Source: Leptolinea sp. UBA1437
Lineage (GTDB): Bacteria > Chloroflexota > Anaerolineae > Anaerolineales > Anaerolineaceae
Assembly: GCA_002329625.1 (NCBI GenBank)
Contig: DCTP01000063.1
Location: forward strand, 1 to 5,343
Direction of reading: 5' to 3'
Length of the DNA: 5,343 bases
Part shown: positions 1-5,343 of the stretch, piece after piece
Layout: each line of letters begins with the position of its first letter
Position numbering within the stretch: the first letter of the stretch is position 1
The notes under the pieces: generated by a model
The model's database searches: none
Seen by the model: the letters and a program-made list of their open reading frames with translations, nothing else
What the model was told of the DNA's origin: nothing
Made by a program: the position numbers and the translations under genes

Positions 1-23
1 ATACTAATAATATTGTTATTGTA

Positions 24-79
24 CTCTAAAAACGTAAAAATGAAAACCACGTCTTTATGCTATAATTTTGTTTTTAGAG
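24..79. repeat. Perfect 10-bp inverted repeat around the first promoter
   Basis: The arms are CTCTAAAAAC at 24-33 and GTTTTTAGAG at 70-79, exact reverse complements 46 bp apart. A further four A-T pairs (36-39 with 66-69) can stack if G34 and T35 bulge out. The right arm covers most of the Shine-Dalgarno sequence of the gene at 88, and the space between the arms contains the extended -10 box. As DNA it could be a paired operator site. As RNA, in a transcript starting upstream of 24, it would mask the ribosome-binding site. The repeat is seen directly; both roles are inference. Confidence 0.55.
58..66 (+). promoter_or_regulatory. Extended -10 promoter
   Basis: TGCTATAAT is an exact match to the housekeeping sigma extended -10 consensus (TGnTATAAT). 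No good -35 hexamer lies 16-18 bp upstream (38-43 reads AAATGA), which fits an extended -10 promoter that depends little on the -35. Transcription would begin near 73-76, giving a leader of only about 12-15 nt that is almost entirely ribosome-binding site. It probably drives the whole run of genes from 88 to 3092. Confidence 0.6.
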
Positions 80-87
80 GATAGTTC

Positions 88-552
88 ATGGATATTGATC
101 CACAAATTTTATCAAACATTGTTCAAATACTGACTACGCTGGGGATTGCGTTTCTTACGGCATTATGGTTGAGCATTCTTTTTTGGGTATTCCGTGATAT
201 TCGTCATAGGACAAGAGATCCTTTTATGATTATTTTGGCAGTAATCCTGGTAATTATTTTGCCGATTGTCGGCGTGGTTATTTATTGGATTATTCGTCCG
301 AATCAAACGATCGAAGAAAAATACCAAGCCGCTTTGGAAGAGGAAGCCCTTCTTCAGGAGTTGGATAAAAAACCGAAATGCCCGGGATGCGGCAGAAATG
401 TGGAACCGGATTGGATTCTTTGTCCCGCATGTCATACGCGTTTAAATAAACTCTGCATTTCTTGCGGAAAAGTTCTTGAACTTCCATGGAATCTTTGCCC
501 TTATTGCGGGACACCCCAACAAAAAACTTTCAGATCCGAACAAAATCAATAA
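88..552 (+). CDS. Two-helix membrane protein with C-terminal double zinc ribbon
   Basis: This is a 154-residue protein of unassigned function. Two hydrophobic helices (about residues 9-34 and 45-69) are separated by a short basic loop (RDIRHRTRD), a layout resembling the N-terminal domain of phospholipase D/cardiolipin synthase proteins (PLDc_N type). An acidic, probably helical linker (75-95) follows. Two four-cysteine zinc ribbons come next: C98/C101 with C112/C115, and C123/C126 with C137/C140. The CPxC knuckles and spacing match the double zinc ribbon family, so the C-terminal half probably faces the cytoplasm and binds two Zn2+. The ATG follows AGAGG (76-80) at 7 nt. The gene lies 33 bp upstream of parA in the same direction, with no terminator between, so it is likely co-transcribed. 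No catalytic motif is visible; a scaffold or nucleic-acid/protein-binding membrane anchor is a guess. The gene is well supported, its function is not. Confidence 0.9.
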   Translation: MDIDPQILSNIVQILTTLGIAFLTALWLSILFWVFRDIRHRTRDPFMIILAVILVIILPIVGVVIYWIIRPNQTIEEKYQAALEEEALLQELDKKPKCPGCGRNVEPDWILCPACHTRLNKLCISCGKVLELPWNLCPYCGTPQQKTFRSEQNQ

Positions 553-585
553 TCTGTTATTCAATCGAAAAAAAGGAAAACCTGA

Positions 586-1368
586 GTGAAAATTTACGCA
601 ATGATCAATCAAAAAGGAGGGGTTGGAAAAACCACAACTGCGATTAATCTCGGGTCCTCCCTTGCCGCTTTAGGAAAAAAAGTGCTGGTGATCGATATCG
701 ACCCGCAAGCAAATGCTACATCCTCCTTGGGTATGGATAAGAATGAAGTTCGTTATGGGACTTACCAGGTTTTGATCGGTTCTGTTCCCATAGCCCCTCA
801 TATAATCGAAAATCGAGATTTTCACCTTTCAATCCTCCCCGCCTCACCGGCATTATCGGGAGCGGAAATAGAGTTAATCGATCTTCCCAATCGGGAAAGT
901 ATGCTGAAAAATGCTTTAAAACCGATTCAAGAAAAATTTGATTATATATTAATCGATTGTCCCCCGTCATTAAGCCTATTGACAATCAATGCGCTGGTCG
1001 CATCAAAAGACGGTGTTATTATTCCGGTACAATGCGAATACTTGGCATTGGAAGGATTAGGACAACTTACAAACACGATCAATCAGGTACGTAAATCTTT
1101 TCCTGAGGTTAATGTCAGAGGGGTTCTTTTGACAATGTATGACGGACGGACAAGGCTCGCTCTGGATGTGGTAAATGAAGTAAGAAAGTTTTATCCGGAT
1201 AAGGTTTTCGAAAGCATTATTCCGAGAAGCATCAGAGTAGCGGAAGCCCCGTCTTACGGGCAGCCGATTAACTATTATTCGAAAGACAGCTCTGCGAGTA
1301 AGGCATATGACGCATTGGCAAGAGAAATTTTGACGCAGGATCAGAAACAAAAATCAGGGAGGGAATGA
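586..1368 (+). CDS. parA: Chromosome-partitioning ATPase ParA (Soj)
   Basis: A 260-residue MinD/ParA-type P-loop ATPase that binds DNA non-specifically as an ATP dimer and works with ParB to segregate replicated origins. The deviant Walker A motif KGGVGKTT is at 10-17, with signature lysine K10 and catalytic lysine K15. Walker A' is VIDIDPQAN around D39, and Walker B is ILIDCPP with D124. An arginine in DGRTRLALDVV (R190) matches the DNA-binding arginine of Soj proteins. The C-terminal block RVAEAPSYGQPI (217-228) is also typical. There is no N-terminal helix-turn-helix, so this is the short chromosomal type rather than a plasmid P1/F-type ParA. The start is GTG at 586, preceded by AAGGA (573-577) at 8 nt. 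The in-frame ATG at 601 would delete the first beta strand. The stop overlaps a possible parB start as ATGA (1365-1368). The domain is intact with no missing key residue. Confidence 0.97.
   Translation: MKIYAMINQKGGVGKTTTAINLGSSLAALGKKVLVIDIDPQANATSSLGMDKNEVRYGTYQVLIGSVPIAPHIIENRDFHLSILPASPALSGAEIELIDLPNRESMLKNALKPIQEKFDYILIDCPPSLSLLTINALVASKDGVIIPVQCEYLALEGLGQLTNTINQVRKSFPEVNVRGVLLTMYDGRTRLALDVVNEVRKFYPDKVFESIIPRSIRVAEAPSYGQPINYYSKDSSASKAYDALAREILTQDQKQKSGRE
1356..1363 (+). promoter_or_regulatory. Strong ribosome-binding site that decides the parB start
   Basis: AGGGAGGG lies inside the last codons of parA. Its GGAGG core (1358-1362) is 8 nt from the ATG at 1371 but only 2 nt from the ATG at 1365. 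The spacing favours initiation at 1371, even though the 1365 start would give the familiar ATGA overlap with the parA stop codon. Either way parB translation is probably coupled to parA. Confidence 0.6.
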
Positions 1369-1370
1369 AA

Positions 1371-2231
1371 ATGTGTGCTCAACGAAAAGGTGGTTTAGGG
1401 CGCGGTTTAGGAGCTTTATTACCTGTCTCTGATAATGAGATTTCGGATGAATCAGTCAGAATGGTCGATGTTTCGGTAATTCAGTCAAATCCTCATCAGC
1501 CGCGGGTTGATTTCAATGAAGATGAGTTAAAAGAACTAACCGACTCTATTTTAGAACACGGCGTAATACAACCATTGATTGTAACGCCGGAGGATAACGG
1601 AAAATATACATTAATTGCCGGAGAAAGACGATTGCGCGCCGCGATTGCCGCCGGATTAAGTATGGTACCCGTCATCACACGTTCCGCTACCGACCAGGAT
1701 CTGTTGGAAATCGCTTTAATAGAGAATGTTCAGCGAGAAGACCTATCTCCGCTTGAAACAGCGGAAGCATATCGTAGCCTCGAAGTCAATTTCAATTTAA
1801 CACATGATGAGATTGCAAAAAAAGTCGGAAAAAACCGTGTTTCCGTTACGAATACCATTCGTTTGCTAAAACTCCCGGAAAAAGTCAGAAATGCTCTTTC
1901 CAATCGAATGATCAGTGAAGGGCATGCACGGGCTCTTCTTGCCCTTAATACTGAAGTACAACAACTATCCGCCTTACAGACCATTCTTCTTCATAATTTG
2001 AATGTCCGACAGACTGAAGAATTAGTGAGAAGAATGAGCGGAGAAAAGACCGGTAAAGAAGATAAAAAGAAAGAAAACTCACCCGAAATCAAGTCGATTG
2101 AGGAACAGTTGATGCAGTCGATCGGAACGCGTGTCTCACTCCACCCCGGGAAAAAAGGCGGAACAATTCATATTCATTATTATTCGGATGAGGAACTGGA
2201 AGATTTAGTGGATCGTTTTACCGGAAGATGA
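1371..2231 (+). CDS. parB: Chromosome-partitioning protein ParB (Spo0J), parS-binding CTPase clamp
   Basis: 286 residues from this start (288 from the ATG at 1365). ParB binds parS, loads as a CTP-dependent sliding clamp and stimulates ParA ATPase. Visible in order: a basic N-terminal ParA-contact motif GGLGRGLGALLP (7-18); the CTP-binding domain with NPHQPR (40-45), GERRLRAA (84-91) and ENVQREDLSPLE (118-129); and a helix-turn-helix DNA-recognition domain (about 143-169, LTHDEIAKKVGKNRVSV). GHARALL (184-190) follows, then a lysine/glutamate-rich linker (about 224-238) and a C-terminal dimerisation domain (about 240-286). The arginines of the GERR box needed for CTP-dependent clamping are present. 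The start rests on Shine-Dalgarno spacing, and the first residues are MCAQRKGG. The gene lies 2 bp after parA and 3 bp before the acetyltransferase gene, so it belongs to the same transcript. The length and domain order are usual for chromosomal ParB. Confidence 0.96.
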   Translation: MCAQRKGGLGRGLGALLPVSDNEISDESVRMVDVSVIQSNPHQPRVDFNEDELKELTDSILEHGVIQPLIVTPEDNGKYTLIAGERRLRAAIAAGLSMVPVITRSATDQDLLEIALIENVQREDLSPLETAEAYRSLEVNFNLTHDEIAKKVGKNRVSVTNTIRLLKLPEKVRNALSNRMISEGHARALLALNTEVQQLSALQTILLHNLNVRQTEELVRRMSGEKTGKEDKKKENSPEIKSIEEQLMQSIGTRVSLHPGKKGGTIHIHYYSDEELEDLVDRFTGR

Positions 2232-2234
2232 TCC

Positions 2235-3092
2235 ATGACATTGAAAATAACCCAGATCTTGCCCCATCAAGCGATCGCTTTAAGAGAATCAAATAAAAGA
2301 GCAATTTATTTTCATAAACATTTTGATTGGCTTGAGCCGGAAGATATCATTTCCGATGGTTTATGTTATTTGCTTCTGGAAAATGATATTCCGATTGCCG
2401 GTATCGGTTTTTCTCCGGAGATTGATCAAACGCACTGGTTACAATTCTTTTCCGTTTGGGAAGAGGGCTACAGCGTTGCCAAAGTATGGAAATACTTTTG
2501 GGAAAATTGTATAAAGCTGCAAATTTTTTCCGAGAAAACAATATTGTCAATCCCGGCTGATGATTTGATGAATTTCTTTTTACAACATTCAGGTTTTAGA
2601 CAAAAAGGAAATATTATCTATTTTGAAGGCGAAAAAGAAATAATTTCCGACCATCTTCTACAAAACAGGCAAAATGCAACTCTGCTTCCATTAACAGAAT
2701 CGAATATAAAAGAAATTATTGATTCCGTCGAAGTGGCATTTTCAAAAGTTTGGCGATTATCCGAACTCAATCTCACTCGGGCGATACAAGCCTCGAATAT
2801 TGCATTTTTTCTTCGCGATAAAAACCAATCCGTTGGATATCTTCTTGCTCTTCTTGAAGAAGATTCAATTCATATTTCAAGGATTGCCGTCAATCCCGAT
2901 TATCAATCACGCGGATATGGGAAAGAATTAATGTGGATCTTGTTGAATCAGTTTACACCGAAAAATGTCAATGCTTTTTCGGTAAATACCTATTCAAACG
3001 ACGGAAATGCTGTTCGATTTTATCAAAATCTCGGTTTTTACCGAACGAATCAAATTTACCCTGTATATAATTTAAAAATTCCTAAAAATTGA
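2235..3092 (+). CDS. GNAT-family N-acetyltransferase, two-part
   Basis: A 285-residue protein. The C-terminal half (about 148-285) is a clear GNAT fold that uses acetyl-CoA. Motif A is RIAVNPDYQSRGYGKELM (216-233), with the pyrophosphate loop Q224-S-R-G-Y-G229. Motif B is SNDGNAVRFYQNLGF (254-268), with the usual asparagine and the tyrosine Y263 in the general-acid position. The N-terminal half (1-140) looks like a degenerate GNAT-like unit: the strand pattern CYLLLENDIPIAGIGFS (44-60) and FLQHSGF (115-121) echo GNAT core elements, but no acetyl-CoA loop is visible. The ATG at 2235 follows GGAAG (2223-2227) at 7 nt and lies 3 bp after the parB stop, implying translational coupling. The substrate cannot be read from the sequence; candidates are a small molecule, a protein N-terminus or a lysine. 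The 3' end overlaps the converging gene by 11 bp. Confidence 0.88.
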   Translation: MTLKITQILPHQAIALRESNKRAIYFHKHFDWLEPEDIISDGLCYLLLENDIPIAGIGFSPEIDQTHWLQFFSVWEEGYSVAKVWKYFWENCIKLQIFSEKTILSIPADDLMNFFLQHSGFRQKGNIIYFEGEKEIISDHLLQNRQNATLLPLTESNIKEIIDSVEVAFSKVWRLSELNLTRAIQASNIAFFLRDKNQSVGYLLALLEEDSIHISRIAVNPDYQSRGYGKELMWILLNQFTPKNVNAFSVNTYSNDGNAVRFYQNLGFYRTNQIYPVYNLKIPKN

Positions 3093-3798
3093 AATGAGTT
3101 GTTATCCAAAATAGAAAAGGTGTTATAAAAAGAGCGGGAATCATGCTGGATACACGAATTTTTTTGATATTTAATAAGCTCGATATTGCGATTGCCCCGA
3201 GCATAACGCCGCCTACCGCTGTCATTCCGGCAATCATGGAATCATTCATAATCGATTGGGCTTGTTCCGCAAGAAGTGTTATCGTCCCTTGATAAATGAA
3301 AATCGGGATTACCGAAAAAGCAACACCGATTCCCATGGTGGTTGCAAATACAATAGAGGTTACCCCGTCTAATATGGATTTAATCAATAACAATTGATAA
3401 TCGCCTGTCAAACCATCCTGGATGGATCCCAAAATACTGACCGGTCCGATCGCAAAAAGCATTGTGGCAGTCAGAAATGCCTGTATAAATTTTTGTCGAT
3501 CCTTTCCGTAATCCGATCGGGTATTTTTATCTACAAAAGATTGAAACCAACCTCCTAAATTTTCCAATCCTCTTTCGATATTCGTTAATTCTCCGATGAT
3601 GGTTCCGATAACTAAACCGATCAGGCACACTACACTGTCTTCGGATTTCAGAAACATGCTGAGACCTAAAAAAAGAGTAAATATTCCTATCCCGGAAATA
3701 ATGGTATTTCTGATTTGTTCATTAATCCGTTTCCCGAAAAAAAGACCAAAGAAAGTTCCGACAAGTATTCCTGCAACATTAATAATTGTTCCAATCAT
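3082..3798 (-). CDS. DUF554 family integral membrane protein (YdfK/YqgA-like)
   Basis: 238 residues, mostly hydrophobic, with about six or seven predicted membrane helices (around 2-22, 33-50, 55-72, 107-127, 140-167, 187-208 and 217-235). Family signatures are the glycine-rich start GTIINVAGILVGTFFG (3-18) and the conserved core FAIGPVSILGSIQDGL (115-130), continuing through KSILDGVTSIVFATTMGIGVAFS (140-162). This matches DUF554, which includes E. coli YqgA and B. subtilis YdfK. The family has no firmly established biochemical role; a small-solute transporter is often guessed. The ATG is preceded by a weak GGAAAA (minus strand, 3811-3806) at 7 nt. It lies 80 bp downstream of the peptide-binding protein gene on the same strand and may be its downstream partner. 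Its last 11 bases overlap the converging acetyltransferase gene. Full length and apparently intact. Confidence 0.9.
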   Translation of the reverse strand: MIGTIINVAGILVGTFFGLFFGKRINEQIRNTIISGIGIFTLFLGLSMFLKSEDSVVCLIGLVIGTIIGELTNIERGLENLGGWFQSFVDKNTRSDYGKDRQKFIQAFLTATMLFAIGPVSILGSIQDGLTGDYQLLLIKSILDGVTSIVFATTMGIGVAFSVIPIFIYQGTITLLAEQAQSIMNDSMIAGMTAVGGVMLGAIAISSLLNIKKIRVSSMIPALFITPFLFWITTHFNF

Positions 3799-3805
3799 AG
3801 AATTA

Positions 3806-3890
3806 TTTTCCGAATATAAGTTTATTTAACAAATCGAATCGATCAAATGATTGTTTTTCTTCCCGAATAAATTGGATGTTATTCGGAATT
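3806..3890 (-). repeat. Three related hairpin arms between the solute-binding protein and DUF554 genes
   Basis: Reading the minus strand, arm A (TTCCGAATAA, 3888-3879) contains the last codons and stop of the solute-binding protein gene. Arm B (TTATTCGGGAA, 3870-3860) and arm C (TATTCGGAA, 3816-3808) are near-copies of each other, and each is complementary to A. A:B gives 8 bp (3879-3886 with 3863-3870) closed by an 8-nt loop. A:C gives 9 bp (3880-3888 with 3808-3816) and would cover the GGAA of the DUF554 ribosome-binding site. The two pairings exclude each other. On the plus strand the A:B hairpin is followed by TTTTT (3889-3893), so a weak plus-strand (antisense) terminator is the alternative reading. 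The arms are seen directly; any regulation is inference. Confidence 0.4.
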
Positions 3891-5343
3891 TTTCCCAGTG
3901 AATTCATCCGAAAGTGTCGTTCTTGAAACCAGATACCAGGATTCTATATTTTGGAATCGGTCTGCTGTACGATATATGGGACCGATACTGACTCCTTTAA
4001 CTTGTTTGTCTACCGCAAAGTTATATACCGGGTTGAACAAAGGCAGAGCCGGTAACTCTTCCGCAAAAACCACCTGAAAGTTTCGATAAAGCCGCTCTCT
4101 TTCGGCTTGATCTGTTTCTACGCGAGCGGTTTCCAAATATTGACTGATTGTTCGGTTATTCCATTGGGAATAATTTTGACCGGTCGATACTTGAGTCTGG
4201 TCCCAAAAAGGATAAGGATCAGGATCCGGAAAGTCGGATAAATTCAAATCAATCAAAGCAGCTTCATAATCCCGCTCTTCCAATCGAACATTGATTAATT
4301 CGTCATACGGAACAGCTTCCAAATTCACCAAAATATTAATTGCCGCCCAGTCTTGTTGAATACTTTCGGCAATTTGGCGATGCTTGTCATCATCGGGGTA
4401 TAACAACGTAAAGTTAAGCGTTTTCCCGTCCTTTGAACGAACTTGATCCTGCTCGTTGGCAAGAATGTATCCGGAAGATTTTAACAGCTCTTTGGCTTTG
4501 TAAGAATCGTATTCGACTTTCGGGATGTTATCGTAATATGCCCAATTACCGTACAGTATTGGTCCGTGAGCAATGATTGCCTGTCCGTGAAGGATGTTAT
4601 TCACGATTTTTGAGCGATTCAACCCCATTAACATTGCCTTTCGAACATTTTTATCCTGAAAAAAATCGACATTGCCGTTATCCAAATTCATAAAAACCAT
4701 AGTTTGAATCGGTAATCTGGACGTATATAGCGCTAAATCCGGTTCTGTTAAAGCGGATTCGAGTACATCCTCGGAAATGTAGCTGATTCCGTCAACCAAT
4801 CCTTGCTGGTATGCCTGAAAAGCCAAAATGCTGTCTTGATAATAATTTATATGGATCTCTTCCAAGTATGGTTTTTTCCCATAATAGAGAGCGTTATTTT
4901 TCAAAATAATTCCGGTAATATTACTTCCGTTCAGAATCAGATCATCCAAAATGAAAGGACCGCTCCCGATCGGCTGAATGTTAACCTTTGAATCTACCAT
5001 CTGTTCGAAAGTCATATTTCCCCAAATATGTTTTGGCAGGATGCCGACAGATAAATAATCCAAAAACGGAGCGTATGCCGATGCGAGGACAAATTGAACT
5101 GTTTGGGAATCGATTGCTTTAATTTGAATTTTGTTCCAAAAATCAATTAAATCATCCGGAATATATCCGTTCCCCTTTTTTAACATCTCATAGGTAAAAA
5201 CCACATCATCAGCAGTAACGGGTTGGCCGTCGTGCCATTTTGCATTCGGATTCAATGCGAAATTATAGGAAGTGCCATCCATTGAAATTGCCCAGCCCGC
5301 TGCAAGATCCGAAACGGGTAATCCTCTGTTATCAAATTTTATC
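3879..5343 (-). CDS. ABC transporter substrate-binding protein, family 5 (peptide/nickel type), N-terminus outside the window
   Basis: 487 residues are visible and the reading frame stays open to the window edge, so the true start and any lipoprotein signal peptide lie outside. The ATG at 5282 is internal: the 20 codons before it already encode the family motif (DNRGLPVSDLAAGWAIS). Number residues from the first full codon at 5342. The SBP_bac_5 signature then spans about 12-39 (LAAGWAIS, then the block ending KWHDG), followed by VTADDVVFTY (42-51). Other typical segments are IGSGPF (125-130), VRKAMLMGLNRSKIV (233-247) and DFPDPDPYPFWDQTQ (370-384). The last resembles the DxPDP segment of oligopeptide- and dipeptide-binding proteins. 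The protein should sit outside the membrane and deliver peptides or a similar solute to an ABC permease. No permease or ATPase gene is in the window. Families of this type run about 530-600 residues, so some 50-100 residues are probably missing. Ligand unknown. Confidence 0.93.
   Translation of the reverse strand, partial: IKFDNRGLPVSDLAAGWAISMDGTSYNFALNPNAKWHDGQPVTADDVVFTYEMLKKGNGYIPDDLIDFWNKIQIKAIDSQTVQFVLASAYAPFLDYLSVGILPKHIWGNMTFEQMVDSKVNIQPIGSGPFILDDLILNGSNITGIILKNNALYYGKKPYLEEIHINYYQDSILAFQAYQQGLVDGISYISEDVLESALTEPDLALYTSRLPIQTMVFMNLDNGNVDFFQDKNVRKAMLMGLNRSKIVNNILHGQAIIAHGPILYGNWAYYDNIPKVEYDSYKAKELLKSSGYILANEQDQVRSKDGKTLNFTLLYPDDDKHRQIAESIQQDWAAINILVNLEAVPYDELINVRLEERDYEAALIDLNLSDFPDPDPYPFWDQTQVSTGQNYSQWNNRTISQYLETARVETDQAERERLYRNFQVVFAEELPALPLFNPVYNFAVDKQVKGVSIGPIYRTADRFQNIESWYLVSRTTLSDEFTGKNSE

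Noticed and set aside
6..20. Short AATAA/TTATT inverted repeat as a terminator of an upstream gene
   Set aside because: A 5-bp all-AT stem without a T-tract is too weak and is expected by chance in AT-rich DNA.
47..52. CCACGT near the left edge as a possible half of a parS palindrome
   Set aside because: The other half is absent: the sequence does not continue as GTGAAACA, and no palindrome forms.
163..435. Antisense open frame opposite the zinc-ribbon gene
   Set aside because: It lies wholly inside a well-supported gene, and its translation shows no recognisable domain and no good ribosome-binding site.
716..985. Antisense open frame opposite parA, with others of the same kind at 1057-1350, 1496-1678 and 1730-1984 opposite parA and parB
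   Set aside because: All lie opposite strongly conserved genes and carry no family motif, so they are by-products of codon bias on the coding strand.
2323..2514. Alternative-frame open readings inside the acetyltransferase gene (also 2347-2550 minus and 2719-2931 plus)
   Set aside because: The GNAT frame spans the whole region with recognisable motifs; the shorter frames have none.
3106..3112. TTATCCA, resembling part of a DnaA box
   Set aside because: It is followed by AAA rather than CA, is a single copy, and lies inside the DUF554 coding region, so it gives no support for an origin.
3596..3829. Plus-strand open frame opposite the DUF554 start (and 4803-4991 opposite the solute-binding protein gene)
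   Set aside because: Both are antisense to conserved protein-coding sequence, with no domain and no supporting ribosome-binding site.
3813..3846. Possible -35/-10 promoter for DUF554 on the minus strand (TTGATC with TATATT)
   Set aside because: The spacing between the two boxes is 22 bp, too long for a standard promoter, and the TTGTTA alternative has no matching -10 box.

Overview
The window is an AT-rich (roughly 40% GC by eye), gene-dense bacterial chromosomal segment. Its gene content points to the phylum Chloroflexota, most likely class Anaerolineae. The pointers are a two-helix membrane protein with C-terminal zinc ribbons, a chromosomal-type parA-parB pair, a two-part GNAT protein and a family 5 peptide-binding protein. 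That assignment is inference from protein character; no rRNA or other strict marker is present. No tRNA, rRNA, CRISPR array, transposase, phage gene or insertion sequence was seen, and no stretch over 300 bases lacks a gene.

Left part (1-3092, plus strand): a strong extended -10 promoter (58-66) sits inside a perfect 10-bp inverted repeat (24-33 and 70-79). It leads into four genes in one direction: a membrane-anchored double zinc-ribbon protein (88-552), parA/soj (586-1368), parB/spo0J (1371-2231) and a GNAT acetyltransferase (2235-3092). The gaps are 33, 2 and 3 bp, and no terminator was seen between genes, so a single transcript is likely. ParA and ParB are the chromosome-segregation pair: ParB loads on parS as a CTP-dependent clamp, and ParA ATPase moves or positions it. 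No parS site is visible here, nor are the rsmG/mnmG (gidB/gidA) neighbours common beside parAB in other phyla, so origin proximity cannot be read from this window.

Right part (3082-5343, minus strand): a DUF554 membrane protein (3082-3798) lies 80 bp downstream of a peptide/solute-binding lipoprotein-type gene, which runs off the right edge of the window with its N-terminus missing (3879-5343). The GNAT and DUF554 genes converge and overlap by 11 bp with no terminator between them. The 80-bp gap between the two minus-strand genes holds three related short arms that can form alternative hairpins. One arm covers the upstream stop codon and another the downstream ribosome-binding site.

No clearly new multi-gene system such as defence, a biosynthetic cluster or a mobile element is visible. 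The points most worth a second look are the inverted repeat around the first promoter, the membrane zinc-ribbon protein and acetyltransferase flanking parAB, and the alternative-hairpin arrangement at 3806-3890.
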